Positions 1 to 10,967 of a stretch of DNA of 64,000 nt are shown in pieces. Below the pieces are notes generated by a model that did not search any database, was not told the origin of the DNA, and was given only the letters and a program-made list of their open reading frames with translations. This stretch comes from CANMXU01 sp052030545 (lineage in GTDB: Bacteria > Pseudomonadota > Gammaproteobacteria > Enterobacterales > Alteromonadaceae). Location of the stretch: positions 124,001 to 188,000 of the forward strand of contig NZ_JBPDIH010000006.1 in NCBI RefSeq assembly GCF_052030545.1. Reading direction: 5' to 3'. The translations under genes were made by a program, and so were the position numbers. Every line of letters starts with the position of its first letter. The stretch's first letter is position 1.

Positions 1-1695
1 TATAATGCGCAATTTCGATTGTTTGATGTACCTGTATTGTATATTCCTTATTTTACTTTCCCGGTAACCGATCAACGAAAATCAGGCTTTTTAAACCCCA
101 AAATTGGTTCGTCTAGTAATTCAGGTATCGAGATAGAAACGCCGTATTATTGGAATATTGCTGAGAATATGGACGCCACTATTACTCCGCATTATATGTC
201 AAAACGCGGTTTGTTATTAGCGACGGAGTTTCGTTATTTATCCGATTTACAAACCGGTAGTATCGATATTGAATACCTCAATAAAGATAAAGAAATTGTC
301 AGCAACAACGATGCGCGTTACTTGGCTCGCTTTCAACATACCGGCACCTTTTCAGAAAACTTTCGTGTTTATGCCGATTTTACCACCATTAGCGACGACA
401 ACTACTTAACCGATATTGGCAGCAGCCACTACAATGCTAACGATGCTTATTTATATCAAATTGGTGAACTTTCTTATTTTGGCGAAAATTGGCAAACTAC
501 TGCCAAAGTGCAAGATTTTGAAGTACTTGGTGATCATATTGCCGGTTACCGAACGGTGCCACAAATAGATGTAAGCGCTGAACAAAACTTGCCGTTTGCC
601 AACCTTATTTTTGATGTTTATTCCGAGCTAAGCCGCTTTGAATCAGAAAACCCTGATTTAGCCGATGCAAATCGCTACCATGTTGAAGCAGGTCTAACTT
701 TACCTTTGGCAACGCCAGCTTGGTTTGTAAACTCAGAAGTTCGCCTAATGCAGACTTATTATCAGCAAGACGTACAAGATAATACGCCATCACTGGAAGA
801 AAATGTTAGTCGAACATTACCGAAAGTTCGCGTTCATGGTGGAATTAACTTTGACCGACAAATGTCGTTTAATCCTGAGTATACGCAAACATTTGAGCCG
901 CAATTACAATACCTTTATGTGCCTAATGAAGATCAGTCGATGATAGGTTTATACGACACCGCGCAACTACAAGATGACTACGATGGTTTATTTAGAGATC
1001 GTCGCTATAGTGGTTTAGACCGTATTGCGCATGCTAATCAACTTTCTTGGGGTGTCACTAACAGAATTTTGGATCCAAGCCATCAAGAACTCATGCGCTT
1101 TAGCCTTGGACAAATTCTTTATTTCAACGAAGAAACCACTGAAGATAATCGCGTCATTTCACAAACACAAGAATCAGCCTTAGCGGCCGATGTATTTTTT
1201 CAGTTAAATCGTCAATGGCAATTTAGCGGCGATATTCAGTACGATACCGAAAATAGCGTCACCAACAAAAGCCAAGTCAACGTCGATTACCATTATTCAG
1301 AAAAAAACATCGTGCAATTGAACCATAGGTATACCCGTGATGTCTCAGGTAGTAGTCTTGAGCAATTATCTTTATTGACCAATGTTGAAATTAATAAAGA
1401 TTGGCAGTTCATTGGGCGTGTTACACAGGATTTACAGCAAAAGCGTAGCCTAGAAACCTACGCAGGCTTTCAATATGAAAGCTGTTGTTGGGCGGTACAA
1501 TTTGCATTTCACCGCCACATTAACTCCTATTTTGAGGAGCCTTCAAACATAAATGAAAACCGCGAAGAATTTGATAGTGGTTTTATGATAAGGTTCATTG
1601 TTAAAGGGTTAAATAAGCAAGGCCAAATAGATACCGATAATATGTTGAATTCAAGTATTTTTGGCTATAAACGTCCTTATTTTCTTAATAATTAA
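1..1695 (+). CDS. lptD: LPS-assembly protein LptD, C-terminal part (5' end outside window)
   Basis: The reading frame is open from base 1, so the gene starts upstream of the window and only the last 564 residues are visible. LptD is the outer-membrane beta-barrel that, with LptE, inserts LPS into the outer leaflet. The visible part is the barrel: alternating aromatic/polar strands, the family segment [12 protein letters not shown] near the left edge, and an adjacent Cys-Cys pair (codons 1483-1488, context ESCCW), which in E. coli LptD forms the inter-domain disulfides with N-terminal cysteines. surA, whose product chaperones LptD, follows after 18 bases, the usual gammaproteobacterial order. 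Identification is firm; the N-terminal OstA-like domain cannot be assessed. Confidence 0.95.
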   Translation, partial: YNAQFRLFDVPVLYIPYFTFPVTDQRKSGFLNPKIGSSSNSGIEIETPYYWNIAENMDATITPHYMSKRGLLLATEFRYLSDLQTGSIDIEYLNKDKEIVSNNDARYLARFQHTGTFSENFRVYADFTTISDDNYLTDIGSSHYNANDAYLYQIGELSYFGENWQTTAKVQDFEVLGDHIAGYRTVPQIDVSAEQNLPFANLIFDVYSELSRFESENPDLADANRYHVEAGLTLPLATPAWFVNSEVRLMQTYYQQDVQDNTPSLEENVSRTLPKVRVHGGINFDRQMSFNPEYTQTFEPQLQYLYVPNEDQSMIGLYDTAQLQDDYDGLFRDRRYSGLDRIAHANQLSWGVTNRILDPSHQELMRFSLGQILYFNEETTEDNRVISQTQESALAADVFFQLNRQWQFSGDIQYDTENSVTNKSQVNVDYHYSEKNIVQLNHRYTRDVSGSSLEQLSLLTNVEINKDWQFIGRVTQDLQQKRSLETYAGFQYESCCWAVQFAFHRHINSYFEEPSNINENREEFDSGFMIRFIVKGLNKQGQIDTDNMLNSSIFGYKRPYFLNN

Positions 1696-1713
1696 TTAAA
1701 AAACGTAAGATAT

Positions 1714-3012
1714 ATGAAAAAATCATTCAAAATTTTTACCATTACCACCTTGCTTGTTAGCTTTATCGCCACCGTACAAGCAAAAGAAGTAGAGTTAGAT
1801 CGTGTCGCAGCTATTGTTAATGATGGTGTGGTATTAGAGTCTGATGTTAAAGACCTGATCAAATCAATTAAGCTGCAATCTGAGCGTAACAATCAAGACC
1901 TACCTTCAGACAAGGCGATCCGCACGCAAGTAATGGATAAGCTGATTAACGATGCTCTAGTGTTGCAAATTGGTGAACGTATGGGTGTGCAAGTAAGTGA
2001 TGCTCAGCTTGATGAAACCCTTTCCAACATGGCGAAAGAAAATAACCTAACCTTAGAGCAATTTAGGCAGTCTTTGGTTAAGGACGACGTGAATTACGAG
2101 AAATACCGTGAAAGCGTAAGAACTGAATTAATTTCAGGTGAAGTACGTCGTGCAAGTGTTCGTCGTCGTATTTATATTTCTCCGCAAGAAGTTGATAATT
2201 TATTACAACTTATGCAAGAGCAAACCAGTAACGATGTTGAATACAACCTAGGTCACATCTTAATTGCCTTCCCGCCAGAACCTACTCAAAAAGATATGAC
2301 TGATGCACAAGTGCGTGCAGACAAAGTTATTGAGCTACTTAATGGTGGCAGCGACTTCACTAAAATTGCGATTGCCTCATCAGGCGACTCAAACGCTTTA
2401 TCAGGTGGTGACTTAGGTTGGAAAAATATTAACGAAATGCCAACGTTATTTTCTGAATTAGTGGCAGGACAAGATAAAGGTAGTGTATTAGGACCTATCA
2501 GAACAGGTCTAGGATTCAGTATCATTAAAATTATTGATATTCGTGGTCGTGAAGTAGTTGAAGTAGAAGAAGTTAAAGCACGCCATATTTTAATTACCCC
2601 TTCAATTATCTTAAGTGAAGCTAAAGCCGAAGCAATGCTAAACGAATTTTTAGTGCAAATAGAAGCAGGTGAAGCAGACTTTGCCGAGCTTGCTAAAGAG
2701 CATTCTGACGGACCAACATCAGTTCGAGGTGGTGAATTAGGCTGGGCAGATCCACAAAGTTACGATCCTGCCTTTAAAGACACCTTAGCAAGTTTAAAAG
2801 AAGGCGAATATTCAAAACCGTTTCGCTCTTCATTTGGTTGGCATATTACCCAGCTCCAAGAGCGCCGTACGCTTGATGCCACCAAACAAATTAATGAGAA
2901 CAAAGCTTATCAAATGTTATTCAACCGCAAGTTTGGTCAAGAAAATTCGCGTTGGATGAAAGAAACCCGAGATGAAGCTTTTGTTGAAGTTTTTGATTTA
3001 GGTAACGAATAA
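1714..3012 (+). CDS. surA: Periplasmic chaperone/peptidyl-prolyl isomerase SurA
   Basis: 432 residues, the usual SurA length. Residues 1-23 form a signal peptide ending at VQA, before [17 protein letters not shown], the conserved start of mature SurA. A helical N-terminal chaperone domain is followed by two parvulin domains, beginning near [10 protein letters not shown] (about residue 175) and [10 protein letters not shown] (about residue 288). SurA escorts unfolded outer-membrane proteins, including LptD, through the periplasm to the Bam complex. The TAA stop shares its last A with the pdxA ATG, so the two are probably translationally coupled. A sigma-E promoter is expected for this gene family, but none could be read in the 18-base gap; transcription probably comes from upstream of lptD. 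Confidence 0.97.
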   Translation: MKKSFKIFTITTLLVSFIATVQAKEVELDRVAAIVNDGVVLESDVKDLIKSIKLQSERNNQDLPSDKAIRTQVMDKLINDALVLQIGERMGVQVSDAQLDETLSNMAKENNLTLEQFRQSLVKDDVNYEKYRESVRTELISGEVRRASVRRRIYISPQEVDNLLQLMQEQTSNDVEYNLGHILIAFPPEPTQKDMTDAQVRADKVIELLNGGSDFTKIAIASSGDSNALSGGDLGWKNINEMPTLFSELVAGQDKGSVLGPIRTGLGFSIIKIIDIRGREVVEVEEVKARHILITPSIILSEAKAEAMLNEFLVQIEAGEADFAELAKEHSDGPTSVRGGELGWADPQSYDPAFKDTLASLKEGEYSKPFRSSFGWHITQLQERRTLDATKQINENKAYQMLFNRKFGQENSRWMKETRDEAFVEVFDLGNE

Positions 3013-3995
3013 TGACTAAATGCATCGCCGTAACACCCGGCGAACCTGCGGGCGTAGGTCCAGATTTAATGATACGAATTGCCCAACAAGATTGGCCAGT
3101 TCAAATTGTTGTAGTCGCCTCGCCTTCGCTTTTATTAGCGCGCGCAAAACAGCTAAACTTACCATTAAGTTTAGTGACATACGATCAAGAAAAAGAAGCA
3201 CAACCGCAAGCCGCCGGCACACTTACCATTTTACCCGTTGAATTAGCAGAACCGGTAATTCCAGGCGAGCTTAATGAAAAAAACGGTGCTTATGTTGTTG
3301 AAACCTTAAAAGTTGCTTGTGATAAAAACATGAGCGGTGAATTTGACGCAGTAGTTACAGGCCCAGTGCACAAAGGGCTAATAAACAAAGCCGGCATTCC
3401 ATTTAGTGGCCATACCGAATATTTTGCCCATCAAGCAAATTGTAGCGATGTGGTGATGATGCTTGCTACCGAAGGATTACGCGTTGCATTAGTTACCACA
3501 CATATACCGCTTGCTTACGTATCAAAAGCAATAACGTATGAGCGTTTGCAGAAAGTAACCCGTATTTTAAATGACGATCTCATTAATAAGTTTGGCATTA
3601 AAGAGCCAAAAATTTATGTCTGTGGCATCAACCCGCATGCCGGTGAAGACGGCCATTTAGGACGCGAAGAAATTGAAACCATGAATCCAGCACTGGATGA
3701 GCTTCGCGCTGAAGGTATGAATTTAACAGGTCCATTGCCTGCTGATACCATTTTTCAAGAAAAATACCTTAATGATGCCGACGCTATTTTAACCATGTAT
3801 CACGACCAAGGTTTGCCGGTACTTAAATACAAAGGTTTTGGCTCTTCGGTCAATATCACTTTAGGGTTACCTTTTATTCGAACATCAGTAGATCACGGTA
3901 CTGCACTTGAGTTAGCGGGTACTGATAACGCCGATCCAGGCAGCCTATTAGAGGCAATGCGCAACGCAATTAATTTGGCAAATAACCAATCATGA
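3012..3995 (+). CDS. pdxA: 4-hydroxythreonine-4-phosphate dehydrogenase PdxA
   Basis: 327 residues. PdxA oxidises 4-phosphohydroxy-L-threonine with NAD in the DXP-dependent pyridoxal 5'-phosphate pathway, in the cytoplasm. Family signatures are clear: [11 protein letters not shown] at the N-terminus, [13 protein letters not shown] (about 116-127), the metal ligand His in SGHTEYF (His134), HAGEDGHLG (about 211-219), and [15 protein letters not shown] with a third metal-ligand His. The start overlaps the surA stop by one base and the end overlaps rsmA by four (ATGA), so surA-pdxA-rsmA read as one coupled operon. Nothing unusual. Confidence 0.97.
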   Translation: MTKCIAVTPGEPAGVGPDLMIRIAQQDWPVQIVVVASPSLLLARAKQLNLPLSLVTYDQEKEAQPQAAGTLTILPVELAEPVIPGELNEKNGAYVVETLKVACDKNMSGEFDAVVTGPVHKGLINKAGIPFSGHTEYFAHQANCSDVVMMLATEGLRVALVTTHIPLAYVSKAITYERLQKVTRILNDDLINKFGIKEPKIYVCGINPHAGEDGHLGREEIETMNPALDELRAEGMNLTGPLPADTIFQEKYLNDADAILTMYHDQGLPVLKYKGFGSSVNITLGLPFIRTSVDHGTALELAGTDNADPGSLLEAMRNAINLANNQS

Positions 3996-4810
3996 GTAAA
4001 AATTCTCACTTAGGCCATCAAGCAAAAAAACGTTTTGGTCAAAACTTCTTAAATAACGATGCTGTTATTAGCAATATTGTCGATGCTATCAACCCTGAGC
4101 CAGGTGAAAACCTTGTTGAAATTGGCCCAGGTTTAGGTGCCTTAACTGAACCCGTTGTAGAACGCGCAGGTGATCTTGCTGTGGTTGAATTAGACCGCGA
4201 CTTAGCCCACCGTTTGCGCCATCACCCTTTTTTAGCGAAGCATTTAACCATCCATGAAATCGATGCGCTAAAATTTGATTTTGCCCAATTATCTGATGTT
4301 GATAATCCGTTACGTATTTTCGGCAATTTACCGTATAACATTTCAACCCCGCTTATTTTTCATTTGCTGACCTTTAAAGATAAAGTGAAAGATATGCACT
4401 TTATGTTGCAAAAAGAAGTGGTTCAGCGAATGGCTGCCGGTGAAAACTGTAAAGCCTATGGTCGATTATCAATAATGACACAATACCAATGTCAGGTGAT
4501 TCCTGTCATGGAAATTGGTCCTGAGCATTTTACGCCAGCGCCTAAAGTTGACTCTGCTATTGTTAGGTTAATTCCGCATAAAGAAATTAAACACCCAGTT
4601 AAAGATCTCAAGTTTCTTAACCAAGTATGTTTAACGGCATTTAACCAACGTAGAAAAACCATTCGTAATAGCTTTAAAAAGCTAGTCAGTGCCGATGAAC
4701 TTGAACAATTAGGTATCGACCCGAGTTTACGTCCTGAAAACATTTCACTTGAGCAATATGTCAATATTGCAAACTTTATTGCAGACAGACCAAACGAGCC
4801 TACTGAGTAA
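3992..4810 (+). CDS. rsmA: 16S rRNA (adenine1518/1519-N6)-dimethyltransferase RsmA (KsgA)
   Basis: 272 residues. RsmA dimethylates the two adjacent adenosines in the 3'-terminal helix 45 loop of 16S rRNA during small-subunit maturation. SAM-binding Rossmann motif I is GPGLGALTE (45-53), the acidic motif II is ELDRDLA, and the catalytic NLPYNIS motif is at 112-118. The N-terminal KKRFGQNFL is the hallmark start of this family. ATG overlaps the pdxA TGA. apaG begins two bases after the stop. Synteny and sequence agree completely. Confidence 0.97.
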   Translation: MSKNSHLGHQAKKRFGQNFLNNDAVISNIVDAINPEPGENLVEIGPGLGALTEPVVERAGDLAVVELDRDLAHRLRHHPFLAKHLTIHEIDALKFDFAQLSDVDNPLRIFGNLPYNISTPLIFHLLTFKDKVKDMHFMLQKEVVQRMAAGENCKAYGRLSIMTQYQCQVIPVMEIGPEHFTPAPKVDSAIVRLIPHKEIKHPVKDLKFLNQVCLTAFNQRRKTIRNSFKKLVSADELEQLGIDPSLRPENISLEQYVNIANFIADRPNEPTE

Positions 4811-4812
4811 TT

Positions 4813-5205
4813 ATGCCATACCAACATTTACCGACCGCAGAAGGTGTTGAAGTGTCTGTTGTTAGCAATTACCTTGCAACAGAGTCAAACGCCAAGCAAA
4901 ATCAGTTTGTTTTTACGTATACCATTACCATTAAAAACAACAGTGATACCCCGGTAAAATTAATGGCTAGAAGCTGGCTGATCACCGACGCTAACGGAAA
5001 GTGTACCAATGTAAAAGGTGATGGCGTTGTCGGCGAGCAACCAACCATTGCTGCCAATAAAAGCTATACCTATAGCAGTGGTTGTATTCTTGAAACGCCT
5101 GTTGGCACAATGCAAGGTTATTATCAGCTGTATAATAAAGAAGGCGAAGCCGTAAAAGCAGATATCCCAGTGTTTGGTTTATCTGTTCCTAACATTTTAA
5201 ATTAA
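4813..5205 (+). CDS. apaG: ApaG (DUF525) protein
   Basis: 130 residues, the typical ApaG length. It is a single immunoglobulin/fibronectin-III-like beta-sandwich domain of the ApaG/DUF525 family. Visible signatures are YTITIKNNSD in the central strands, the ARSWLITDANGK segment, GVVGEQPTIAAN and the closing YSSGC followed by GTMQGYYQL. The molecular function is not established; the gene nearly always accompanies rsmA and apaH, as here (two bases after rsmA, ten before apaH). Start ATG is adjacent to the rsmA stop. Confidence 0.93.
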   Translation: MPYQHLPTAEGVEVSVVSNYLATESNAKQNQFVFTYTITIKNNSDTPVKLMARSWLITDANGKCTNVKGDGVVGEQPTIAANKSYTYSSGCILETPVGTMQGYYQLYNKEGEAVKADIPVFGLSVPNILN

Positions 5206-5215
5206 GTTAACCCTT

Positions 5216-6031
5216 ATGAGCATATACGTAGTTGGCGATATTCAAGGCTGCTTTAACGAACTGCAAGCCTTGTTAGCTCAAGTTAATTTTGACCCTAAAA
5301 AAGATCAACTATGGCCCGCTGGTGATATTGTTGCCCGCGGACCTAAATCCCTTGAAACACTTCGCTTTATCAAATCGCTTGGCGACAGCGCGAAAATGGT
5401 GCTTGGCAATCATGATCTGCATTTACTGGCAATATATGCCGGTATAAAAAAAGCAAAGAAATCAGATTTGCTTGAGCCTTTACTTAACGCACCTGATTTA
5501 GACGAATTAATCACTTGGCTTGCTAAGCAGCCCTTGCTTAGACAAATTCCGGGTGAAAACACTTTTATGAGCCATGCGGGTATTTCACCGCAATGGACAA
5601 TCAAGCAAGCAATAGAACAAGCTGAATTTGCCCAGCAATGTTTATCTTCAGCAAAACGCAACACCTGGCTTAAGTGTATGTATGGAGAACAGCCTAACAG
5701 CTGGCATGACGCCCATAGCGCTGCAGAAAAGTTCAGGTTCACCATTAATGCCTTCACCCGCATGCGCTTTTGTTTTCCAGACAAGAGTTTAGAGTTTCAA
5801 CAAAAATCTGCACCAAGCACATTAACCAGCGAATTAACCCCGTGGTACGAAGACAACCCCAATCTAATCAACAATCAATGGCTATTTGGACATTGGGCAT
5901 CACTAATGGGCAACTGCAGCAATAACAATGCCTATGCACTCGATACGGGGTGTGTCTGGGGCAATCACCTAACCTTACTAAAATGGTCTGATAAAACTGT
6001 TTTTAAAGAATTTTCGCAAAATATCGATTAA
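5216..6031 (+). CDS. apaH: Symmetrical bis(5'-nucleosyl)-tetraphosphatase ApaH
   Basis: 271 residues. ApaH hydrolyses Ap4A symmetrically to two ADP and in other bacteria removes Np4 caps from RNA. It is a metallophosphoesterase: GDIQGC (7-12), GDIVARGP (36-43), GNHD (65-68), SHAGISPQW (about 122) and, near the C-terminus, FGHWASL and ALDTGCVWG. The first motif has Gln where E. coli has His (GDVHGC); as I recall, pseudomonad ApaH also carries Gln there, so this is not a sign of inactivity. It is the last gene of the lptD-apaH block. No clear intrinsic terminator follows. Confidence 0.96.
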   Translation: MSIYVVGDIQGCFNELQALLAQVNFDPKKDQLWPAGDIVARGPKSLETLRFIKSLGDSAKMVLGNHDLHLLAIYAGIKKAKKSDLLEPLLNAPDLDELITWLAKQPLLRQIPGENTFMSHAGISPQWTIKQAIEQAEFAQQCLSSAKRNTWLKCMYGEQPNSWHDAHSAAEKFRFTINAFTRMRFCFPDKSLEFQQKSAPSTLTSELTPWYEDNPNLINNQWLFGHWASLMGNCSNNNAYALDTGCVWGNHLTLLKWSDKTVFKEFSQNID

Positions 6032-6089
6032 TTTTCCAAATTGGCTAGATCAAGTTGCAATTTTTTTGTTACCTTTAGTTACATGCGAC

Positions 6090-6116
6090 TAAACATTTTC
6101 CTTTTTTAGTCGATAA
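6090..6116 (+). promoter_or_regulatory. Predicted sigma-28 (FliA) promoter of the chemoreceptor gene
   Basis: TAAA (6090-6093), a 15-base spacer and GTCGATAA (6109-6116) match the FliA consensus TAAA-N15-GCCGATAA at 11 of 12 defined positions with exact spacing. It lies 88 bases upstream of the methyl-accepting chemotaxis gene on the same strand, which is where a late flagellar-class promoter would be expected. The sequence match is direct; activity is inferred. Confidence 0.8.
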
Positions 6117-6204
6117 CTAACGTAATATTCTTAATAAAAAACGCATAAAAATAATCATTCGACAATTTTGTAAGTTTTTCGTTTGAAACCAACTGGTGGT
6201 ATAT

Positions 6205-8223
6205 ATGAATTTAACGGTAAAAGTGAAAATAATCGGTGGTTTTTCCATCATTGCTTTCTTTTTAATGCTGACAAGTGTGATCTCCCTTAACAACCTCAGC
6301 ACAATTAACGAATCAACTTTAAAACAAAGTCAACTTGCCATTCCCACCTTAAAAGGCAGTAACCAGCTAGCAAATCAATTAACGCAAATGGGTAACTTGA
6401 CCCTACGCGGATACTACCAAAGCGAATTATCACCATTAAGTGAAAATGTGGGTGCATTTTCCACTTTAGATGGCAGCTTTACCACGCAACTTAAAAAACT
6501 AAAAGCAGTTGTAAAAGACGAGCCAAGTCTCATTGGCAATTTACGCAAGGTAGACGGCGTATATAGCACGATTCAAAACAGCGTCACCAGTGTATTTGAT
6601 AACCGAAAAATTAGCATTGAACAGTTAAGCCAGTTAACTGAGATGATCGACTTGTTGGAAGAAAAAGCCGATGACGTTGCCACATTATTGCTTGATTTAG
6701 CAGACCATGATTTAGCCGATAGCAAGCTGCAACGTGCGGTTGGTCTTGGTGAACAAATCGAAACTTACCTTAATGCGGTGGTAAGTTCTGCCTATGAATT
6801 TAGAGACTCGACTAACAGCTCAACCGTTAATTTAATTGAAAGTGAGATTATGGGCTCGTATAAAGAGTCAGTTAAATCACTTGATGATATTGTTAGTGAA
6901 CTGACCACTAAAGATGAAGTCGATATTGCTGACGAGTTATCAAGCGCATTTGCTGAATTTAGTGAGCTTGTTGATGGTAGCACCAATATCTTTACGCATA
7001 AGCAGGCACAACTCAATGGTATTTTACAGGCTGAACTACAACTAAAAGCAGCTGAAGATAACATTAGCAACGCAAATAGCATCTTAGCGACGCAAGTTGA
7101 CTTGGCTAACAAAACTACAATCGCTGCCAGCGAGCAAGTCGATAGCGCAGTTTCAAGTGGTAATACGCAAACTATATTTATCGCCCTTATTTCTGTTATT
7201 GCTGCTGCTGTAATTACCTTCTTCACTGTGCGCAGTATTACCGGACCACTATCTCGTGTTAACGAAATGCTAAACGTTGTCGCCTCGGGTGATCTTTCTC
7301 GTAAACTTGACGAAAGCGGTAAAGATGAGTTTGCGCTGTTATCTAAAAACTGTAACTTGTTGATCGACAGCCTGCGTAACCTTATTCAAGGCATCGTTAG
7401 CCGCTCAACGCAACTTGCCGCAGCAGCAGAACAAACATCAGCAGTTACTGCGCAAAGTACCACTGCGATTGAAGAGCAGCGTAATCAAGTTGAGCAAGCG
7501 GCTTCTGCAACCACTGAAATGAGCAGTACCTCACAAAGTGTTTTATCAAGTGCAAATGATGCGCTAGGTGAAATCAAACAAGCTGACGATGAAGCAGAGC
7601 GTATCAAAGTTATTTCAGCGCGTAATCGTAATACGATTGAATTATTAGCCAATGAAGTTGAATCAGCGTCGCAAGTTATTAATAAACTACAGCAAGACAG
7701 CGCATCAATTGGTGGCATTTTAGATGTTATTCGAGGCATTGCCGAGCAAACTAACTTACTAGCACTAAATGCGGCAATTGAAGCGGCACGAGCAGGTGAA
7801 CAAGGTCGTGGTTTTGCCGTTGTTGCTGACGAAGTACGAACACTTGCCAGTCGTACACAAGAGTCGACACAAGAAATTCAAAACATGATCGAAGTATTGC
7901 AAAATGGTGCAGGTAAAGCGGTATCGGTTATGAGCACAGGTAAAACACAAGCTGCCAATTGTGTTGAGCAAAGTGAAGAAGCCGATAAAGCGCTTGAAAC
8001 GATTACTCACGCCGTACATGAAGCGTTCGATCGTAGCTCACAAATTGCAACTGCAGCTGAAGAACAAAGTGTCGTTGCTCATGAAATTAGTGAAAATCTT
8101 GAGTCGATTGTGGCCATTGCAGAGCAAACAACGGCTGGTTCGCAGCAAACCGCTTCTTCAAGTGGCGAAGTTGCAAAACTTGCTGAAGAACTACAACAAT
8201 CGGTACAAGAGTTTAAACTTTAA
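6205..8223 (+). CDS. Methyl-accepting chemotaxis protein (transmembrane chemoreceptor)
   Basis: 672 residues from the ATG at 6205; an in-frame GTG three codons upstream is possible, but this ATG starts directly at the first membrane helix. Order: TM1 (about 7-28), a long, predominantly helical periplasmic sensor region (about 29-320), TM2 (about 322-343), HAMP (about 344-397) and a cytoplasmic signalling domain. The conserved hairpin tip contains [20 protein letters not shown] and [10 protein letters not shown] (about 509-545) and Glu/Gln-rich methylation helices surround it. Sensor length and helical character suggest a helical-bundle type, but the ligand cannot be read. The gene stands alone between apaH and the murA terminator, behind a sigma-28 promoter, so it is probably co-expressed with the flagellar regulon. 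No CheB/CheR-tethering pentapeptide is visible at the C-terminus. Confidence 0.95.
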   Translation: MNLTVKVKIIGGFSIIAFFLMLTSVISLNNLSTINESTLKQSQLAIPTLKGSNQLANQLTQMGNLTLRGYYQSELSPLSENVGAFSTLDGSFTTQLKKLKAVVKDEPSLIGNLRKVDGVYSTIQNSVTSVFDNRKISIEQLSQLTEMIDLLEEKADDVATLLLDLADHDLADSKLQRAVGLGEQIETYLNAVVSSAYEFRDSTNSSTVNLIESEIMGSYKESVKSLDDIVSELTTKDEVDIADELSSAFAEFSELVDGSTNIFTHKQAQLNGILQAELQLKAAEDNISNANSILATQVDLANKTTIAASEQVDSAVSSGNTQTIFIALISVIAAAVITFFTVRSITGPLSRVNEMLNVVASGDLSRKLDESGKDEFALLSKNCNLLIDSLRNLIQGIVSRSTQLAAAAEQTSAVTAQSTTAIEEQRNQVEQAASATTEMSSTSQSVLSSANDALGEIKQADDEAERIKVISARNRNTIELLANEVESASQVINKLQQDSASIGGILDVIRGIAEQTNLLALNAAIEAARAGEQGRGFAVVADEVRTLASRTQESTQEIQNMIEVLQNGAGKAVSVMSTGKTQAANCVEQSEEADKALETITHAVHEAFDRSSQIATAAEEQSVVAHEISENLESIVAIAEQTTAGSQQTASSSGEVAKLAEELQQSVQEFKL

Positions 8224-8227
8224 ATCA

Positions 8228-8296
8228 CAAGCTACAAGTTTTAAGCCTAAAGCTTTAAGTAAAAAGCGACAACTAAAAACATTAAGTGCAAAGTGA
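8228..8296 (+). repeat. AAG-phased heptamer array, plus orientation, after the chemoreceptor stop
   Basis: Starting five bases after the TAA, six consecutive 7-base units share an A-A-G core at the same phase: CAAGCTA, CAAGTTT, TAAGCCT, AAAGCTT, TAAGTAA, AAAGCGA (8228-8269). The pattern then decays, with TAAGTGC and AAAGTGA at 8283-8296 shifted by one base. It sits between the stop codon and the terminator. It faces a second array on the other side of that terminator in the opposite orientation, and the two contain exact complements (8231-8239 against 8364-8372). Confidence 0.75.
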
Positions 8297-8309
8297 TAGC
8301 ACAAAATAA

Positions 8310-8336
8310 AAAGCCTTCGAAATATCGAAGGCTTTT
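8310..8336. terminator. Bidirectional intrinsic terminator between chemoreceptor gene and murA
   Basis: Perfect stem AAAGCCTTCGA (8310-8320) / TCGAAGGCTTT (8325-8335) with a four-base loop. It is followed by a T run on the plus strand and by a T-rich stretch on the minus strand, so it can end both the chemoreceptor transcript and murA, which converges on it. Confidence 0.9.
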
Positions 8337-8339
8337 TTG

Positions 8340-8395
8340 TAACTTTCAGCGATTAACTTTTCGCTTGTAGCTCTTATTTTTTAGCTTCTAGCTTA
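8340..8395 (-). repeat. AAG-phased heptamer array, minus orientation, after murA
   Basis: Read on the minus strand from 8395, eight consecutive 7-base units are TAAGCTA, GAAGCTA, AAAAATA, AGAGCTA, CAAGCGA, AAAGTTA, ATCGCTG, AAAGTTA. Most keep the N-A-A-G core. The array lies between the murA stop and the shared terminator, in the same position relative to its gene as the plus-strand array has to the chemoreceptor gene. Confidence 0.7.
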
Positions 8396-8413
8396 CCACT
8401 GTAGCTATATGCT

Positions 8414-9691
<1,278 letters not shown>

Positions 9692-9712
9692 TTAAGTTGG
9701 GTTTAAATTTAA

Positions 9713-9970
9713 TTACAGTGGCAGGTTGAACATTTTGTCACGTTGCCATTGTTCAGTCGTAAACGTTTTGATGGTAACCGCGTGAATTTTGCCTTCTTTA
9801 ATAACTTCAGCTAAAGGAGCATATACCGTTTGTTGCTTTTTAACACGGCTAAGTTCACCCAAAAAATCAGCAACTGCAATGACAGTACATTGCGAGCCAT
9901 CAAACTTTACATGTAGTTCGTCTAATTCAAGCGCGTTGTTGATAAGTTGTTCTATTTCTGTGGTTTCCAC
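9713..9970 (-). CDS. ibaG: BolA-family protein IbaG
   Basis: 85 residues, a single BolA domain with the family segments SRVKKQQTVYAPL and KIHAVTIKTFT. The His in KIHAV is the conserved residue that in BolA proteins helps bind a [2Fe-2S] cluster together with a monothiol glutaredoxin. It closely resembles E. coli IbaG, the acid-stress-linked BolA paralogue encoded between mlaB and murA, which is the position here. Its exact role is less settled than that of its neighbours. Confidence 0.92.
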   Translation of the reverse strand: METTEIEQLINNALELDELHVKFDGSQCTVIAVADFLGELSRVKKQQTVYAPLAEVIKEGKIHAVTIKTFTTEQWQRDKMFNLPL

Positions 9971-10012
9971 AATAATTCCCTAATTTTATAAATGCTTGGT
10001 GAAAAGCCCTGA

Positions 10013-10309
10013 TTACGCTTGTTGCGGTAATAAGTGCTCTACACCACTTAATTTGGCTAAATTGAGTATATCTTGACAGATATGACTAAACTGTACAGTT
10101 ACTTGTATTTTAGCGGCTTTTTCTAATACTAAAAACAACCAAGCTAACCCCGCCGTATCAGCTCGTGTTACTTCTTTAAGATTAATAATAATCTCTGGCT
10201 GAGCAAGCATGGTTTTAATGGTATTTTTTTTAATTGTTGGCACAGTTTCGCGAGTTAGCTGACCAACAATAGTCGTATTATTTGCGCTAAATGTGAAATC
10301 GACAGTCAA
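10013..10309 (-). CDS. mlaB: Phospholipid transport system STAS-domain protein MlaB
   Basis: 98 residues forming one STAS domain: strand-rich N-terminus (VDFTFSANNTTIVGQL), then NLKEVTRADTAGLAWLFLVLE containing the conserved D-T-A-G turn. MlaB binds the ATPase MlaF on the cytoplasmic face of the MlaFEDB complex and is needed for its stability and activity. It follows mlaC by 19 bases and is the last mla gene of the operon. Sequence alone would say only STAS; the operon gives the assignment. Confidence 0.92.
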   Translation of the reverse strand: MTVDFTFSANNTTIVGQLTRETVPTIKKNTIKTMLAQPEIIINLKEVTRADTAGLAWLFLVLEKAAKIQVTVQFSHICQDILNLAKLSGVEHLLPQQA

Positions 10310-10328
10310 AATTTAATTCCGTAATTGA

Positions 10329-10967
10329 TTATAGCTTTTTAAAAGTAATATCACGCGAACTCTTTTCACGCAGCATTTCGGTCACATGGCCTAAGCCTTT
10401 TTGACGAATTAAGCTGTTTAACTCTGCTTGTTTGCTGTCTAGTAAACTTATACCTTCAGCAACCATATCAAATGCTTTCCACTGCTTACTTCTTTTGTCG
10501 AGGCGCACTTTAAACGAGATATCGATCGGATCACGGTCTGGCGAAATAATCACGGTTTTAATCGAAACGATTTTTTTGCCTTTCACGCTTTTATTTGGTT
10601 CAAACTTCACTTCTTGATTGTCGTACAAAGTAAAAACTTGCGCATAAGAGGTGATTAAATAATCACGAAATACCGGCACAAATGCTTTTCTTTCGGCATC
10701 GGTCGTTTTCTTTAAGTTTCGGCCAATCACTTTAAATGCCGCATATTTATAATCGATATAAGGCATTAATTCTTCACGAACTATGTTTTTCAGTAAATTT
10801 GGATCTTGCTGAATGGCGCTTTGTTCGCTGGCAAAACGGGTAAATGTTGAGTCAGCAACCTGCTCAATCATCTGGTACGGATCTTCTTTGCTAATTTTTT
10901 CTGATGCAGCATTAACTGAAAACGTTAAACAAACTGCTGATAATATAACTAATAAACGCGATAACAT
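10329..10967 (-). CDS. mlaC: Periplasmic phospholipid-binding protein MlaC
   Basis: 212 residues with a signal peptide (about 1-20, ending VNA) and the MlaC/Ttg2D fold. Family signatures are NLLKNIVREEL with PYIDYKYAAFKVIGRNLKK, then FRDYLITSYAQVF. MlaC shuttles phospholipid between the outer-membrane MlaA-porin complex and inner-membrane MlaFEDB. Its ATG directly abuts the mlaD stop codon, so the genes are very tightly linked. mlaA is not in the window, as usual for this system. Confidence 0.95.
   Translation of the reverse strand: MLSRLLVILSAVCLTFSVNAASEKISKEDPYQMIEQVADSTFTRFASEQSAIQQDPNLLKNIVREELMPYIDYKYAAFKVIGRNLKKTTDAERKAFVPVFRDYLITSYAQVFTLYDNQEVKFEPNKSVKGKKIVSIKTVIISPDRDPIDISFKVRLDKRSKQWKAFDMVAEGISLLDSKQAELNSLIRQKGLGHVTEMLREKSSRDITFKKL

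Noticed and set aside
4492..4827. Antisense ORF over rsmA
   Set aside because: A shadow of a strongly conserved gene, without translation signals.
5234..5251. ApaH inactivation by loss of the motif-I His (Gln present)
   Set aside because: As I recall, pseudomonad ApaH proteins also have GDLQGC, so Gln here is a normal subfamily variant.
6041..6060. Sigma-54-like promoter (TTGGC...TTGCA) after apaH
   Set aside because: The GG and GC elements are 12 bases apart rather than the required 10, and the FliA match downstream is far better.
7961..8296. 111-residue ORF in another frame over the end of the chemoreceptor gene
   Set aside because: Lys/Leu-rich product of an overlapping frame that crosses the heptamer array; no ribosome-binding site and no family features.
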